Below are positions 63,330-64,000 of a DNA stretch of 64,000 bases, in pieces. The notes below the pieces were generated by a model. It did not search any database. It was not told the DNA's origin and saw nothing but the letters and a program-made list of their open reading frames with translations. The first letter of the stretch is position 1. Every line of letters begins with the position of its first letter. The position numbers and the translations under genes are program-made. This DNA is from Polaromonas naphthalenivorans CJ2. Lineage in GTDB: Bacteria > Pseudomonadota > Gammaproteobacteria > Burkholderiales > Burkholderiaceae_C. The stretch spans positions 1 through 64,000 of the forward strand of contig NC_008760.1 in assembly GCF_000015505.1 (NCBI RefSeq), in the 5' to 3' direction.

Positions 63330-63785
63330 ATGAGCATTTTGATTGAAGAAAAAGACGTCACAGCCGTCAATCTCGCTGTGGAACTTGAGCAAGCCGTGAT
63401 CGGGCATGTGCTCGACGAGGACAAGAGCATCTACGTCACGGAAGACGGCTGGTTTCCGTTCTGGATCCGTATCCAGGAAAGCGCCGGCTACGTGACCTTC
63501 AAGACCTATACGAACTTCAAGAAATCCACCAGTCACCTGCAGCGCCTGGAGCTGTGCAACGAGCTCAACGCCAAGAACTACCTGGTCACCTCTTGCGTGA
63601 AGGACGACCATCTGCTCTTTGACTACATCCTGAACTACCGCGACGGGTTGCTGCGTGAGACCTTCATCCGCTCATGTCGGCAGTTCGCCAGGAACCTTGA
63701 AAAGGGACTCGAACTGGTCGATCCCGAAAACGACTTTGTATTGCCCCCCGGAAAAATAGAACCCGAAGATGAGGAAACCCCATGA
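63330..63785 (+). CDS. YbjN-domain protein
   Basis: 151 residues. EDGWFPFWIRIQESAGYVTF, CNELNAKNYLVTSCVKDDHL and LLRETFIRSCRQFARNLEKG show the alternating strands and long helices of YbjN, which resembles type III secretion chaperones. YbjN overexpression affects motility and stress responses in E. coli. Its stop overlaps the next start (ATGA), so the two are co-translated. Confidence 0.7.
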   Translation: MSILIEEKDVTAVNLAVELEQAVIGHVLDEDKSIYVTEDGWFPFWIRIQESAGYVTFKTYTNFKKSTSHLQRLELCNELNAKNYLVTSCVKDDHLLFDYILNYRDGLLRETFIRSCRQFARNLEKGLELVDPENDFVLPPGKIEPEDEETP

Positions 63786-64000
63786 GTAAAGCAGTCCATC
63801 TCGAGTATTACGCAAAAAACCTCTGCTTCGATCCCAAGCCCATGTCGAATGACGATCCCGATCGGACCAAACTACTTAAAGCCATTGCGCTGCTTGAACG
63901 AGCTGATAAATGCAAGAACAAGCGCAATGCAGAAAAACTCAATGCACAGGCATTGACCGCCATCATGCCGCTGGAACTGGAAATCCATGGCAGGTCCATT
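63782..64000 (+). CDS. Hypothetical protein, runs off the window
   Basis: At least 73 residues (MSKAVHLEYYAKNLCFDPKP), helical and Lys-rich, translationally coupled to the YbjN-like gene. No family recognised from the part visible. Confidence 0.6.
   Translation, partial: MSKAVHLEYYAKNLCFDPKPMSNDDPDRTKLLKAIALLERADKCKNKRNAEKLNAQALTAIMPLELEIHGRSI

Overview
The window looks like an accessory, island- or plasmid-like segment of a betaproteobacterium, most likely Burkholderiales/Comamonadaceae. That placement is an inference from three Bug/TctC-type solute receptors, an ortho-phthalate catabolic operon of betaproteobacterial type and the mix of insertion sequences. No rRNA or tRNA gene was found. 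No database search was possible, so family names rest on recognised motifs and gene order.

Layout. (1) 0.3-7.8 kb: a D-amino-acid/amide catabolic region with a Bug receptor, a deleted amidase remnant, a divergent LysR regulator and D-serine dehydratase pair around a palindrome, a second Bug receptor, a frameshifted D-threonine-aldolase-like gene and an intact amidase. (2) 7.8-11.2 kb: gene debris, a ParD/RelE-like toxin-antitoxin pair, a broken IS1595-type transposase and a MarR regulator. (3) 11.2-17.3 kb: an ortho-phthalate operon on the minus strand (hemerythrin, ophA2, ophC, Bug receptor, ophA1, ophB) behind a good sigma-70-type promoter and a MarR-type palindrome. (4) 17.5-25.1 kb: IS110 debris, an intact IS, nadC, an MqsRA toxin-antitoxin pair, a group II intron-like remnant and a frameshifted Lhr-like helicase. 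(5) 25.5-38.9 kb: mobile-DNA scrapyard: a truncated conjugation protein, an IS66 transposase split by a three-gene serine-recombinase unit, IS110, IS4, IS5 and IS3 pieces, nested insertions with readable target duplications, and a stranded terF. (6) 39.3-57.2 kb: a large ter island. The plus strand carries a lipoprotein, a DUF475/TerC-like membrane protein, three TerD-family proteins, a decayed TerD/AIM24 gene, the five-enzyme biosynthetic set (ATP-grasp, PRTase-TRSP, HAD, PRTase-PELOTA, CitE-like lyase) and TerA. The converging minus strand carries a kinase, a PP2C phosphatase and three TerY-like vWA proteins with a TerX-like protein among them, plus a small PH-like protein. (7) 57.3-60.3 kb: a CsgG/small lipoprotein/DUF4810/DUF799 envelope operon and a membrane protein. 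(8) 60.4-64 kb: a small winged-helix regulator with an IS5-type element at its stop codon, then small hypothetical genes (DUF4258-, DUF3293- and YbjN-like).

How the parts work together. The phthalate genes cover dioxygenation, rearomatisation and decarboxylation of phthalate to protocatechuate. An O2/NO-binding hemerythrin leads the operon, and a MarR protein probably represses it at the 17292-17305 palindrome. The ter island combines stress-sensing TerD and vWA proteins, a kinase/phosphatase pair (the TerY-P triad, reported elsewhere as an anti-phage module) and a predicted nucleoside-like metabolite pathway whose product is unknown. The island has been broken up by transposons: terF is separated from its partners by about 5 kb of IS debris, and a TerD/AIM24 gene inside the operon is dead.
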